The notes under the pieces were generated by a model. The model saw nothing but the letters and a program-made list of their open reading frames with translations. It made no database searches and was not told the DNA's origin. From positions 248,001 through 312,000 of the forward strand of contig JACQYW010000008.1 of the NCBI GenBank assembly GCA_016208015.1: DNA of 64,000 bases. Direction: 5' to 3'. Positions within the stretch are counted from its first letter, which is position 1. Every line of letters begins with the position of its first letter. Of this stretch, positions 56,962 through 64,000 are shown piece after piece. A program made the translations under genes and the position numbers. The DNA is from Nitrosomonadales bacterium. Its GTDB lineage: Bacteria; Pseudomonadota; Gammaproteobacteria; Burkholderiales; Gallionellaceae.

Positions 56962-57810
56962 TCAGTGCGGCTTGCTCAGGTCGCAGACGATACCCGCATC
57001 GGCACCGACCATCAGCATCACCTGTTCGGCAGGGGCGCGCAACAACACACCGATGTCCTTGTAGTCGTCCGGCAAGGCCGCATCGTCCCAGCCGTTGGCG
57101 GAGTGGCGCGCCAGATTGACCGCCAACGTGACGTTGCGCACGCGCGGCTTCGTGCTGTTGGCGCCGTCCATCAACGTCAGCAACAATTCCGGCAACTCCC
57201 ATTTTTCGACCAATGCCTTTTGCAGATCGGTCAACGCGAACCCGAGCACCTGTTCCTGCACGGAGCGGCTGCGCAGGGCCTTGTCCTGCTGCTGGATGAC
57301 GCGTATCCCCAGCATCTCCTGCGGCGCGAAACACCACATCAGCATCTCGGCCAGGTCGTGCAGCAAGGCGGCGATGCGCACTTCTTCGTAGTGCAGGTCG
57401 GAGAGGCGCACCGCCCAGTCGTAGGCATATTCGGAAGCGCGGTGCGAACGGTGTATCACATGCAGCAGTTGCACCATGCCGTCCATATGTCCGGTCATGA
57501 CTTCCTGCACGGTTGGTGTGGCGGGGATCTTGTTGTAGAAGGCTTCGACGCCGAGCATGATCAGCGCCTGCTCGACCAGTGTGACTTCGCTGGTCTGGCT
57601 ACGGCGTTTGTTCTGCTGGAGGTAACGCAGGAGTTTGACGGTCATCATCGGATCGACCGCGATGACGCTGGCGACGCTGCGCGCGCTCAGCCGGTTCTGG
57701 TCCTCGTGCAGGACGGCGAGATCGCGACCGGTCTGTTTCAGCACAGGGATGTCCGCCTGGGTCAGAAAGGCCACCCAGTGATCCAGTCCCTTCAATTCCG
57801 GTCGTTGCAT
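56962..57810 (-). CDS. HDOD domain protein
   Basis: Encodes 282 aa. HDOD is a signalling fold related to HD-GYP but usually without catalysis. Seen: DPMMTVKLLRYLQQNK, LGVEAFYNKIPAT, a residual HD in ALLHDLAEMLMW, and LRSRSVQEQVLGFALTD. No other domain. Probably an adaptor or regulator within the c-di-GMP/oxygen signalling group; 41 bases separate it from the DUF3365 gene. Confidence 0.85.
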   Translation of the reverse strand: MQRPELKGLDHWVAFLTQADIPVLKQTGRDLAVLHEDQNRLSARSVASVIAVDPMMTVKLLRYLQQNKRRSQTSEVTLVEQALIMLGVEAFYNKIPATPTVQEVMTGHMDGMVQLLHVIHRSHRASEYAYDWAVRLSDLHYEEVRIAALLHDLAEMLMWCFAPQEMLGIRVIQQQDKALRSRSVQEQVLGFALTDLQKALVEKWELPELLLTLMDGANSTKPRVRNVTLAVNLARHSANGWDDAALPDDYKDIGVLLRAPAEQVMLMVGADAGIVCDLSKPH

Positions 57811-57866
57811 ACCTTCCCCCCGATTTAGCGTCCACGTAGGGTATTACGGCATAACAGCAGCAACCT

Positions 57867-58763
57867 TTAGCCCTGTACCGCCAATGTACCGCTGCGGCCT
57901 TCGACTGTGCCGGATTTGATCTCATGCAACGGCAGATCGGCTGGCTTGAAACCTTGCAGGTATTCGCGCATGGAGACCAGATCGTAACCCTGGTCGCGCC
58001 AACCCTTCAACAACGCTTCAAAGATGGGCATCCACTTCTGCCCTTCCAATTCGGCGTGCAAAGTGTAGACATGCCCGGTCTCGCAGGGCGTGCGGGTCAT
58101 GTCCAACAGATGCTGGGCGACGTTCTCGACGGTGATGCCATCGCGGCCGATGAGTTCGTCCAGCGTGGGTAAGGTGGTGGGCAACTGCGGGCAGGCGATG
58201 ATCTCGGCATCCCAGGTCGGAATGAACGGCTGCGTGCCGCGGGCATCGGAACTGTAGTCGAAACCCAGACTCTGCGTCAGGCGCAAGGCATAACGGTTGG
58301 TCTGCCAGCCTGCTGCCGCATGCGCTTTGGGCGCCACACCGAAGATCTCGGTGAAACGGTCCACCGCGCGCTGCATCTCACGCTGCGTCCACTTGGCGTC
58401 CTTGTATGCAACATGATCCTGCCAGCGGATATGGTCGTAACAATGGATGCCAACCTCGAAACCCGCATCACGCACCGAGCGCATGATGTCGGCACAGTTG
58501 CGTCCGATGTCCGGCCCCGGCAACAGGGTGCCGTACATCAGCGTCTTGAAACCGTAATGTTCGAGCACGGAGGTGCGGGAGACCTTCTTCATGAAACCGG
58601 GACGGAACACGCGCTTGATGGCGCGACCGGTATGGTCGGGTCCCAGGGAAAAATAGAAGCTCGCCCGGGCATGGTGGCGCTGCAGTGTCTCGACCAGACG
58701 CGGCACGCCTTCGCGGGTACCGCGATAGGTATCGACGTCGATCTTGAGGGCGATCTTTTTCAT
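57867..58763 (-). CDS. arnD: 4-deoxy-4-formamido-L-arabinose-phosphoundecaprenol deformylase ArnD
   Basis: Encodes 298 aa. It is an NodB/polysaccharide-deacetylase fold metalloenzyme that removes the formyl group from undecaprenyl-linked Ara4N, allowing lipid A modification. Seen: the N-terminal KIDVDTYRGTREGVP metal/catalytic Asp pair, ARASFYFSLGPDHTG, and EVGIHCYDHIRWQD with the metal-binding His pair. It is the last gene of the arn operon as read on the minus strand. Confidence 0.92.
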   Translation of the reverse strand: MKKIALKIDVDTYRGTREGVPRLVETLQRHHARASFYFSLGPDHTGRAIKRVFRPGFMKKVSRTSVLEHYGFKTLMYGTLLPGPDIGRNCADIMRSVRDAGFEVGIHCYDHIRWQDHVAYKDAKWTQREMQRAVDRFTEIFGVAPKAHAAAGWQTNRYALRLTQSLGFDYSSDARGTQPFIPTWDAEIIACPQLPTTLPTLDELIGRDGITVENVAQHLLDMTRTPCETGHVYTLHAELEGQKWMPIFEALLKGWRDQGYDLVSMREYLQGFKPADLPLHEIKSGTVEGRSGTLAVQG

Positions 58764-58768
58764 GAAGA

Positions 58769-58843
58769 CGAGTGCTGAGTTCTAAGTACTGAGTACTGAG
58801 TTCGAAGACTGCGGTTTTTCCTCAGCACTCGTTACTCAGCACT
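58769..58843. repeat. Short inverted and direct repeats between arnD and the arnA dehydrogenase gene
   Basis: CGAGTGCTGAG (58769-58779) and CTCAGCACTCG (58821-58831) form a perfect 11-bp inverted repeat. Further copies of TACTGAG and CTCAGCACT lie between and after. No T run suited to termination of the minus-strand operon is present. Confidence 0.6.
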
Positions 58844-58847
58844 GTCG

Positions 58848-59891
58848 TTAGTCGACCAGGCCGCGCGCTTCGGCGATCTGTGTGCGATAGGCGTCGAATA
58901 TCTTGCGCAGGGTGTCGGCCATAGTGGTGGTCGGTTTCCAGCCCAGTTCTTCGCAGGTGTTGGTGATCTTCGGCACGCGGTTCTGCACGTCCTGATAGCC
59001 CTTGCCGTAGTAGGCATCGGAAGTCGTTTCGACGATCTTCACCTTCTTGGCGGAATCGCGGTACTCGGGGTACTCGTTGGCCAGCTTCATCATCATGTCG
59101 GCCAGATCGCGGATGGCGAAGTTGTTGGTCGGGTTGCCGATGTTGTAGATCTTGCCGGTGGCCACGCCGTTCTTGTTGTCGATGATCTTCATCAGCGCGT
59201 CGATACCGTCGTCGATGTAGGTGAAGGCGCGTTTCTGATGGCCGCCGTCGACCAGGCTGATGTTGTTGCCGCGGATGATATGGCCGAGGAACTGGGTCAC
59301 CACGCGTGAGCTGCCTTCCTTCGGGGTATTGATCGAGTCCAGTCCGGCGCCGATCCAGTTGAACGGACGGAACAGGGTGAAATTCAGGTTGTCCTGCATG
59401 CCGTAGCCCCAGATCACGCGGTCCATGAGCTGCTTGGAGTTGGAGTAGATCCAGCGCGGCTTGTTGATCGGGCCGCAGATCAGTTCGGAATTCTCCGGGT
59501 CGAATTCCTCGTCGTGGCACATGCCGTAGACTTCGGAAGTGGACGGGAACACCAGATGCTTGTTGTACTTCACGCAGGCGCGCACGATGGGCAGGTTGGC
59601 CTCGAAGTCCAGTTCGAACACGCGCAGCGGCGCCTTGACGTAAGTGGCCGGTGTGGCGATCGCCACCAGCGGCAGGATCACGTCACATTTCTTGACGTGG
59701 TATTCGACCCACTCTTTATTGATGGTGATGTCGCCTTCGAAGAAGTGGAAGCGCGGCTGGCCGATCAGGTCGGTGATACGGTCGGTGCTCATGTCCATGC
59801 CATAGACTTCCCAGTCTGTGGTGGCCAGGATGCGGTTGGACAGATGGTGACCGATGAAGCCGTTCACACCCAGGATCAGTACTTTCTTCAT
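58848..59891 (-). CDS. UDP-glucuronate decarboxylase (ArnA C-terminal domain as a separate protein)
   Basis: Encodes 347 aa, an SDR extended fold: ILGVNGFIGHHLSNRIL (NAD-binding GxxGxxG), VFPSTSEVYG (Ser) and the catalytic YSNSKQLMDRVIWGYG (Tyr-x3-Lys). In E. coli this activity is fused to the formyltransferase in ArnA; here it is a free protein that oxidatively decarboxylates UDP-glucuronate to UDP-4-keto-arabinose. ATG 59891 gives the family N-terminus MKKVLILGVNGFIG. It starts 10 bases after the formyltransferase gene. Confidence 0.9.
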   Translation of the reverse strand: MKKVLILGVNGFIGHHLSNRILATTDWEVYGMDMSTDRITDLIGQPRFHFFEGDITINKEWVEYHVKKCDVILPLVAIATPATYVKAPLRVFELDFEANLPIVRACVKYNKHLVFPSTSEVYGMCHDEEFDPENSELICGPINKPRWIYSNSKQLMDRVIWGYGMQDNLNFTLFRPFNWIGAGLDSINTPKEGSSRVVTQFLGHIIRGNNISLVDGGHQKRAFTYIDDGIDALMKIIDNKNGVATGKIYNIGNPTNNFAIRDLADMMMKLANEYPEYRDSAKKVKIVETTSDAYYGKGYQDVQNRVPKITNTCEELGWKPTTTMADTLRKIFDAYRTQIAEARGLVD

Positions 59892-59901
59892 TTTTATTTC
59901 C

Positions 59902-60819
59902 TCAACGATTAAATTCAAATTTCCCCGTGCCGTACTTCGCCGCGAACTCCGCCGCGTTCAACTCGATTCCTTCCAGCTCGAAGCGCACGATGCGCAGCAC
60001 TCCGCTGCCGCAATCCGCATAAGCCTTGCCATCCTTCACGAAAAAGGCCGGTCGTCCCGAGCCTTGCTCTTTGCTCGCCAGCGTTTGCAGTATGCGCATG
60101 GGCTTGCCCATCACCTGCGTCATCGCGCCGGGATAAGGCGGCGCCACCGCGCGCACCAGGTTGTGTATCTCCAGCGCCGACTTCGTCCAGTCGAGGATGC
60201 CGTCTTCGGCCTTGCGACCGCCAAAATAGGCGCCTTTGCTCAAATCCTGTTTCTCGGCCTTGGCCGTTCCTGCCAGTAACGCGGGCAGCACGCCGTTCAG
60301 CGCCATCTCCGCCGCCACAGTAACCTTCTGGAACACATCATGCGCCGTATCGTCAGGCAGGATGGGCACCGACTGCTGCGCCACGATATCGCCGTTGTCC
60401 GGCTTCTCGGTCATGTAGTGCAGCGTGGCACCGGTTTCCGTTTCGCCGCGAATTATCGCCCAATTCACCGGCACACGCCCGCGATATTTGGGCAATAGCG
60501 AACCGTGCATATTCAATGCACCGCGCTTGGGAATGGCCAGCAGCGGCGCTTTCAGCATCTCGCGGTAGTAGAACGAGAAGTAGAAATCCGGTTGCAGGGC
60601 GCGGATCTGCGCTTCCACTTCCGGCACGTTCGGATTGTCCGGAGTGATGGTCGGGATGCCGTGCAGTTCGGCCAGCTTCTGCACGCTCTCGAACCAGATG
60701 GTCTCTTTCGGGTTGTCGCGGTGGGTCACCACCAGCGCCACGTCGACGTCGTGTGCCAGCAGCACGTTCAGACAGCGGTAACCTACGTTGTGGTAGGCGA
60801 AGACGACGGCTCTGCTCAT
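59902..60819 (-). CDS. UDP-Ara4N formyltransferase (ArnA N-terminal domain as a separate protein)
   Basis: Encodes 305 aa of the methionyl-tRNA formyltransferase fold. The family signature LNMHGSLLPKYRGRVPVNWA includes the catalytic Asn and His; the partner Asp is in MTEKPDNGDIV. It adds a formyl group from 10-formyl-THF to UDP-Ara4N. It overlaps arnC by ATGA. Split ArnA genes are known in some betaproteobacteria. Confidence 0.9.
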   Translation of the reverse strand: MSRAVVFAYHNVGYRCLNVLLAHDVDVALVVTHRDNPKETIWFESVQKLAELHGIPTITPDNPNVPEVEAQIRALQPDFYFSFYYREMLKAPLLAIPKRGALNMHGSLLPKYRGRVPVNWAIIRGETETGATLHYMTEKPDNGDIVAQQSVPILPDDTAHDVFQKVTVAAEMALNGVLPALLAGTAKAEKQDLSKGAYFGGRKAEDGILDWTKSALEIHNLVRAVAPPYPGAMTQVMGKPMRILQTLASKEQGSGRPAFFVKDGKAYADCGSGVLRIVRFELEGIELNAAEFAAKYGTGKFEFNR

Positions 60820-61832
60820 TCCTCGTCGTCCGCGAACAAGTCGGTTGCTGTTTCAGCCGCGGCTTTAAACTTGCGCGCACGCTTGGGCTTTTCGTCTTCT
60901 TGCCGCTCCAGCACCGCCTCGATCAAGTAGCGCGGGCGATGGCGCACCTGCTGATAAACGCGGCCGATGTATTCGCCGAGCAGGCCGATGCCGAACAGCG
61001 CGATACCGATCAGGAAGAACATCAGCGCGAACAGGGTGAACAGACCTTCCGCTTCCGGGCCGATGATCAGGCGACGCACGACAAGGAATACGAAGAACAG
61101 GCCGGAGAACACCGAGATCAGCATCCCCATCATGGAGAACATCTGCAACGGCACCAGCGAGAAGCTGGTCATCAGGTCAAAGTTGAGACGGATCAGGCTG
61201 TACATCGAATACTTGGATTCGCCCGCCGCGCGTTCTTCGTGCCCCACCACCACCTCGGCCGGATTGCGCGCGAAGCTGTAGGCCAGGGCCGGGATGAAGG
61301 TGCTGACTTCCTTGCAACTGTTGATCGCGTCGATGATGTTGCGGTCATAGGCGCGGAACATGCAGCCCTGATCGGTCATCTTGATGCGGGTGATCTTTTC
61401 GCGCAGGCCGTTCATGGCGCGCGAAGCGACATGGCGCCACCAGCTGTCGTTGCGCTGACGGCGGATGGAGCCGACGTAATCGTGGCCCTCGTCCATCTTC
61501 GCCAGCAACAAGCCGGTGTCTTCCGGCGGATTCTGCAGATCGGCATCCAGCGTCACGATGCGCTGGCCGCGGCATTGCTCGAAACCGGCCATGATGGCCA
61601 TGTGCTGGCCGAAGTTGCCGTTGAACAGCACCACGCGGGTCACATCGGGGCGTTTCTGGAACTGCTCGCGCAGGATGGCGGCGGAACGGTCGCGGCTGCC
61701 GTCGTTGACGAACACGATCTCGTAAGCGATGCCGAGCTTGTCCAGCGCGGGATACAGGCGGTCGAACAAGGCCTGCAGGCCCTGCTCTTCGTTATAGACG
61801 GGGATAACGACGGAAAGGTTTGGAGTACTCAT
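60816..61832 (-). CDS. arnC: Undecaprenyl-phosphate 4-deoxy-4-formamido-L-arabinose transferase ArnC
   Basis: Encodes 338 aa. It is a GT2 family enzyme that moves Ara4-formyl-N from UDP to undecaprenyl phosphate at the inner membrane. Seen: VVIPVYNEEQGLQALF, VNDGSRDRS, DADLQNPPED and the QxxRW-like region before two C-terminal helices (~230-255 and ~265-290). The Arg/Lys-rich tail (~310-338) is longer than usual. It couples to the formyltransferase gene (ATGA). Confidence 0.9.
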   Translation of the reverse strand: MSTPNLSVVIPVYNEEQGLQALFDRLYPALDKLGIAYEIVFVNDGSRDRSAAILREQFQKRPDVTRVVLFNGNFGQHMAIMAGFEQCRGQRIVTLDADLQNPPEDTGLLLAKMDEGHDYVGSIRRQRNDSWWRHVASRAMNGLREKITRIKMTDQGCMFRAYDRNIIDAINSCKEVSTFIPALAYSFARNPAEVVVGHEERAAGESKYSMYSLIRLNFDLMTSFSLVPLQMFSMMGMLISVFSGLFFVFLVVRRLIIGPEAEGLFTLFALMFFLIGIALFGIGLLGEYIGRVYQQVRHRPRYLIEAVLERQEDEKPKRARKFKAAAETATDLFADDEE

Positions 61833-61874
61833 AGGGGCGGCATTTTAGCGCAGACGGGCAAGATAACGAAATGC

Positions 61875-62996
61875 TTAGCTTGCCAACACTTCCCGCGCTG
61901 CCACAACCACCCGCTCCACATCCGCCTCGCTCATCTTCCAGAACATCGGCAGGCTGACGATGCGCCGCCCGATGCTTTCGGCAATCGGGAACATGCCTTC
62001 CTTGAAACCGCGCGCGCGGTACATCTGGAACAGGTGGATCGGCGGGTAATGCACGCCGCAACCGATGTTGCGGGCTTTCATCTTTTCCATGAACTCGGCG
62101 CGCACCACGTTATGCGGAAGCACGATCTGGAACATGTGCCAGTTGGTATTCTCGAAATTCGCCAGCGGCAGTTGCGCACCGGTCTGCTTCTCGAAATCCG
62201 CTCCGAAGGTAGCAAAGTAGTGTTTGGCCAGCGCGTGGCGGCGTGATGTGATGGCTTCCAATTGGGGCAGTTGATTCAACCCTATCGCGGCGGCAACATC
62301 GGTCATGTTGTACTTGCCGCCCAGCACATCCACGTCCATGCCGTCAAAACCGGTGCGGGTGACGCCCTGTAGCCGATACTTCTCCGCCAGTCGCGCTTCG
62401 TCTTCGTTATTCAGCACCAGACAACCGCCCTCGGTAGTGGTGAGGTTCTTGTTGGCCTGGAAGCTGAAGGAGACGAAATCGCCGAAGCTGCCGATGCGCT
62501 TGCCCTTCCACAGCGAACCGATGGCCTGCGCGGCATCTTCCACCACGCGCAGATTGTGACGTTTGGCGATGGCATAGAGCCTGTCGCGATCCACCGGCAG
62601 GCCGGAAAGGTCGACCGGGATGATGGCCTTGGTGCGCGGCGTGATGGCGGCCTCCACTTTATCCAGATCGATATTGCGTGTGACCGGATCAATATCCGCA
62701 AAAACGGGTGTTGCACCGACTTCGATGATGACGTTGGAGGTCGCCACCCACGAGATGGGCGTGGTGATGACTTCATCGCCCGCGCCAATGCCCGCGATGC
62801 GCAAGGCGATCTCCATGGTGCAGGTGCCGGAGTTGAAGGTGCGCACCGGGCGTCCGCCGAAATACGCCGAGAGCTGCTTCTCGAATTCCTGCACCTTGGG
62901 GCCGGAGGTTATCCAGCCGGAGCGCAGCACATCACCGACTGCGGCAATGGCGGCTTCGTCGATATAGGGTTTGGTGAAGGGGAGAAATTCGCTCAT
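61875..62996 (-). CDS. arnB: UDP-4-amino-4-deoxy-L-arabinose aminotransferase ArnB
   Basis: Encodes 373 aa. It is a PLP-dependent DegT/DnrJ/EryC1 aminotransferase that converts UDP-4-keto-arabinose to UDP-Ara4N. The PLP Lys is in FQANKNLTTTEGGCLV; the cofactor pocket VEDAAQAIGSLWKG and the C-terminal GVHYPPIH motif are present. ATG 62996 fits the family N-terminus (FLPFTKPYIDEAA). It is preceded by a palindromic element; the operon continues downstream to arnC after 42 bases. Confidence 0.93.
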   Translation of the reverse strand: MSEFLPFTKPYIDEAAIAAVGDVLRSGWITSGPKVQEFEKQLSAYFGGRPVRTFNSGTCTMEIALRIAGIGAGDEVITTPISWVATSNVIIEVGATPVFADIDPVTRNIDLDKVEAAITPRTKAIIPVDLSGLPVDRDRLYAIAKRHNLRVVEDAAQAIGSLWKGKRIGSFGDFVSFSFQANKNLTTTEGGCLVLNNEDEARLAEKYRLQGVTRTGFDGMDVDVLGGKYNMTDVAAAIGLNQLPQLEAITSRRHALAKHYFATFGADFEKQTGAQLPLANFENTNWHMFQIVLPHNVVRAEFMEKMKARNIGCGVHYPPIHLFQMYRARGFKEGMFPIAESIGRRIVSLPMFWKMSEADVERVVVAAREVLAS

Positions 62997-63021
62997 TTTT
63001 TCCAATCCAATCGTCAATTTC

Positions 63022-63135
63022 GTCATTCCGGCGCAGGCCGGAATCCAGCGGGTTTACTCAACATGCTTTTGTTTTTTGTCCTTGCTGCGCAAGGAATTTA
63101 TATTTCGACTGGATTCCGGCCTGCGCCGGAATGAC
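63022..63135. repeat. Dispersed palindromic element (copy 4, between arnB and EamA-like gene)
   Basis: Arms 63022-63048 and 63109-63135 are perfect inverted 27-base consensus copies; the core hairpin CCTTGCTGCGCAAGG is at 63080-63094. It fills the 147-base gap inside the arn operon. Confidence 0.9.
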
Positions 63136-63143
63136 GGCAGTAT

Positions 63144-63515
63144 TTAAGCTCTAGAAATAATCACAACACCTAGGATGATCACGCCCATGCCGACAAGCTT
63201 GGTGGCACTGAACGGTTCACCCAGCAGGTAATACGCCGCCAGGGCGTTGACCACATAAGCCATCGACAACATGGGAAAGGCGATGCTGACTGGCACGCGC
63301 GACAGCGCGAGTATCCACACCACCACGCTGATGCCGTAGCAGAACAGCGCGGTGACGATGTGCCACTCGGTCGCCAGCTTCCAGCCGACGGGTAGCACGT
63401 TCGCGGCACTGAACTCGAAATGGCCGATGGCGTTGGTGCCCGCCTTCATCAATATCTGCGCGGCGGCGTTGAGCATTACGCCGGTGAAGATCAAACCGAA
63501 GCTGACGAGGTTCAT
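63144..63515 (-). CDS. EamA/SMR-like membrane protein (ArnE/ArnF-like flippase subunit)
   Basis: Encodes 123 aa with four membrane helices (~3-22, ~48-70, ~75-95, ~100-122). LNAAAQILMKAGTNAIG and FPMLSMAYVVNALAAYYLLGEP are typical of short drug/metabolite exporter proteins. In E. coli ArnE and ArnF together flip undecaprenyl-phosphate-Ara4N. Only one is found here, so a homodimer or a second subunit elsewhere is likely. It overlaps arnT by ATGA. Confidence 0.82.
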   Translation of the reverse strand: MNLVSFGLIFTGVMLNAAAQILMKAGTNAIGHFEFSAANVLPVGWKLATEWHIVTALFCYGISVVVWILALSRVPVSIAFPMLSMAYVVNALAAYYLLGEPFSATKLVGMGVIILGVVIISRA

Positions 63516-64000
63516 GGTTTCATCACCACCACATATTGCTGGTCATGGAATATCTCCTTCATGGGCAACTTGAATTGCTGCACTTTCGGATAGTGACGCG
63601 TCTCCACGATGGCCAGTGCTTCCTTGTCGTTTTTCCATCTCTCGGCGAAAGTCGCCAGATCGGGGACCCATTTTTCCGGTTCCTGTTTGATCCCGAAATC
63701 CATCTCGTCCTGATATTGCACCAGCGTGAAGGTGCGCTTGATATAGAACGGCAGCGTCTGCTCGTAATACAGGATGGAATAGAACGGGATATCCGGTTTC
63801 ACAAACGGCATGATCGCCTCGGCGATGTGATACGCGGAACGCTCGCGTGCGGCGGTGTTATGCCCGGATGTGCCGATCTGCGCCGCGATCAGCGAAGAGA
63901 ACGCCAGCACGATCACGGCGACCAGTTTGTTATCGCGGCGCAACAGCCACAGCCCCGCGCCCACCCCGACGAACCAGACTGCCGCAGCGACCGTCAGCCA
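63512..64000 (-). CDS. arnT: Lipid A aminoarabinosyltransferase ArnT (C-terminal part; 5' end outside window)
   Basis: Frame open to the right edge; 162 codons visible. A membrane helix (~LVAVIVLAFSSLIAAQIG) precedes a soluble C-terminal domain with HIAEAIMPFVKPDIPFYSIL and YEQTLPFYIKRTFTLVQYQDEMDFG, characteristic of ArnT/GT83 C-termini. It transfers Ara4N to lipid A in the periplasm, giving resistance to cationic peptides. The family call rests on the C-terminal motifs and the arn context. Confidence 0.8.
   Translation of the reverse strand, partial: WLTVAAAVWFVGVGAGLWLLRRDNKLVAVIVLAFSSLIAAQIGTSGHNTAARERSAYHIAEAIMPFVKPDIPFYSILYYEQTLPFYIKRTFTLVQYQDEMDFGIKQEPEKWVPDLATFAERWKNDKEALAIVETRHYPKVQQFKLPMKEIFHDQQYVVVMKP

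Noticed and set aside
58764..58847. Possible terminator between the arnA dehydrogenase gene and arnD
   Set aside because: The inverted repeat has a long loop and no T run on the minus strand; arnD is presumably still co-transcribed.
39566..63135. CRISPR array
   Set aside because: The repeats are inverted pairs far apart, not regularly spaced direct repeats, and no cas gene is present.

Overview
The window looks like the chromosome of a GC-rich betaproteobacterium. The gene order accA-tilS-ndk-rlmN-pilW-rodZ-ispG-hisS-yfgM-bamB-der-hfq-hflX-hflK-hflC-hisZ-purA-tRNA-rnr-rlmB is the standard betaproteobacterial housekeeping block. Hopanoid (hpnE-like) and aminoarabinose genes, several c-di-GMP proteins, heme-c/hemerythrin sensors and the general protein flavour suggest Nitrosomonadales, possibly Gallionellaceae (Sideroxydans/Gallionella type). 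That family-level placement is inference from memory and was not tested by a search.

Layout. 1-3.7 kb: end of hpnE, a DUF3025 gene, a cyclic-nucleotide-binding-fold protein, a frameshifted DUF1161 gene, an orphan ParA and a small conserved-looking protein. 3.7-24.6 kb: the minus-strand housekeeping block, mostly translationally coupled (ATGA, TAATG and TGATG overlaps), with one tRNA-Leu(CAG) on the plus strand and an overlooked 43-codon membrane peptide between der and hfq. 24.7-33 kb: an MscS channel with a cyclic-nucleotide domain, RpfE-like protein, LolCD, a small gene preceded by a Pho-box-like site, a 36-aa peptide with its own terminator, DUF2062 and ComEC. 33-38.8 kb: a MASE1-PAS-PAS-GGDEF-EAL protein and the three-subunit proton-translocating transhydrogenase operon. 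39-48 kb: an eight-gene minus-strand operon with two TonB-dependent receptors, a Met/His-rich exported protein, a CcoG/NapH-like polyferredoxin, a TauE/SafE-like membrane protein and a dedicated TonB-ExbB-ExbD, followed by a remnant of a Cys-rich copper-binding protein. 48-53.5 kb: mutL, a foreign-looking HNH gene, an MFS transporter and miaA. 53.5-57.8 kb: bacteriohemerythrin, a PAS-PAS-GAF-HD-GYP protein, a heme-c DUF3365 sensor and an HDOD protein. 57.9-64 kb: a lipid A aminoarabinose (arn) operon with ArnA split into two genes, running off the right edge inside arnT.

Two themes stand out. First, dispersed palindromic elements (27-bp arms GTCATTCCGGCGCAG..., some with a covarying central hairpin) sit between genes at 39.6, 52.5 and 63.0 kb. 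A shorter copy and a second palindrome type are inserted in frame inside the mutL linker, and a third, multi-hairpin element is inserted in frame inside the central loop of the MFS transporter. Protein-coding genes here appear to tolerate palindromic repeats in the manner of Rickettsia palindromic elements. Second, the 39-48 kb operon joins outer-membrane import, energy transduction and a probable cupric/ferric reductase module in one transcription unit, and is the best candidate for an uncharacterised metal acquisition system. Smaller oddities include a tilS reading frame with no stop codon before ndk, candidate leaderless mutL and parA transcripts, and a terminator-like hairpin in the pnt leader.
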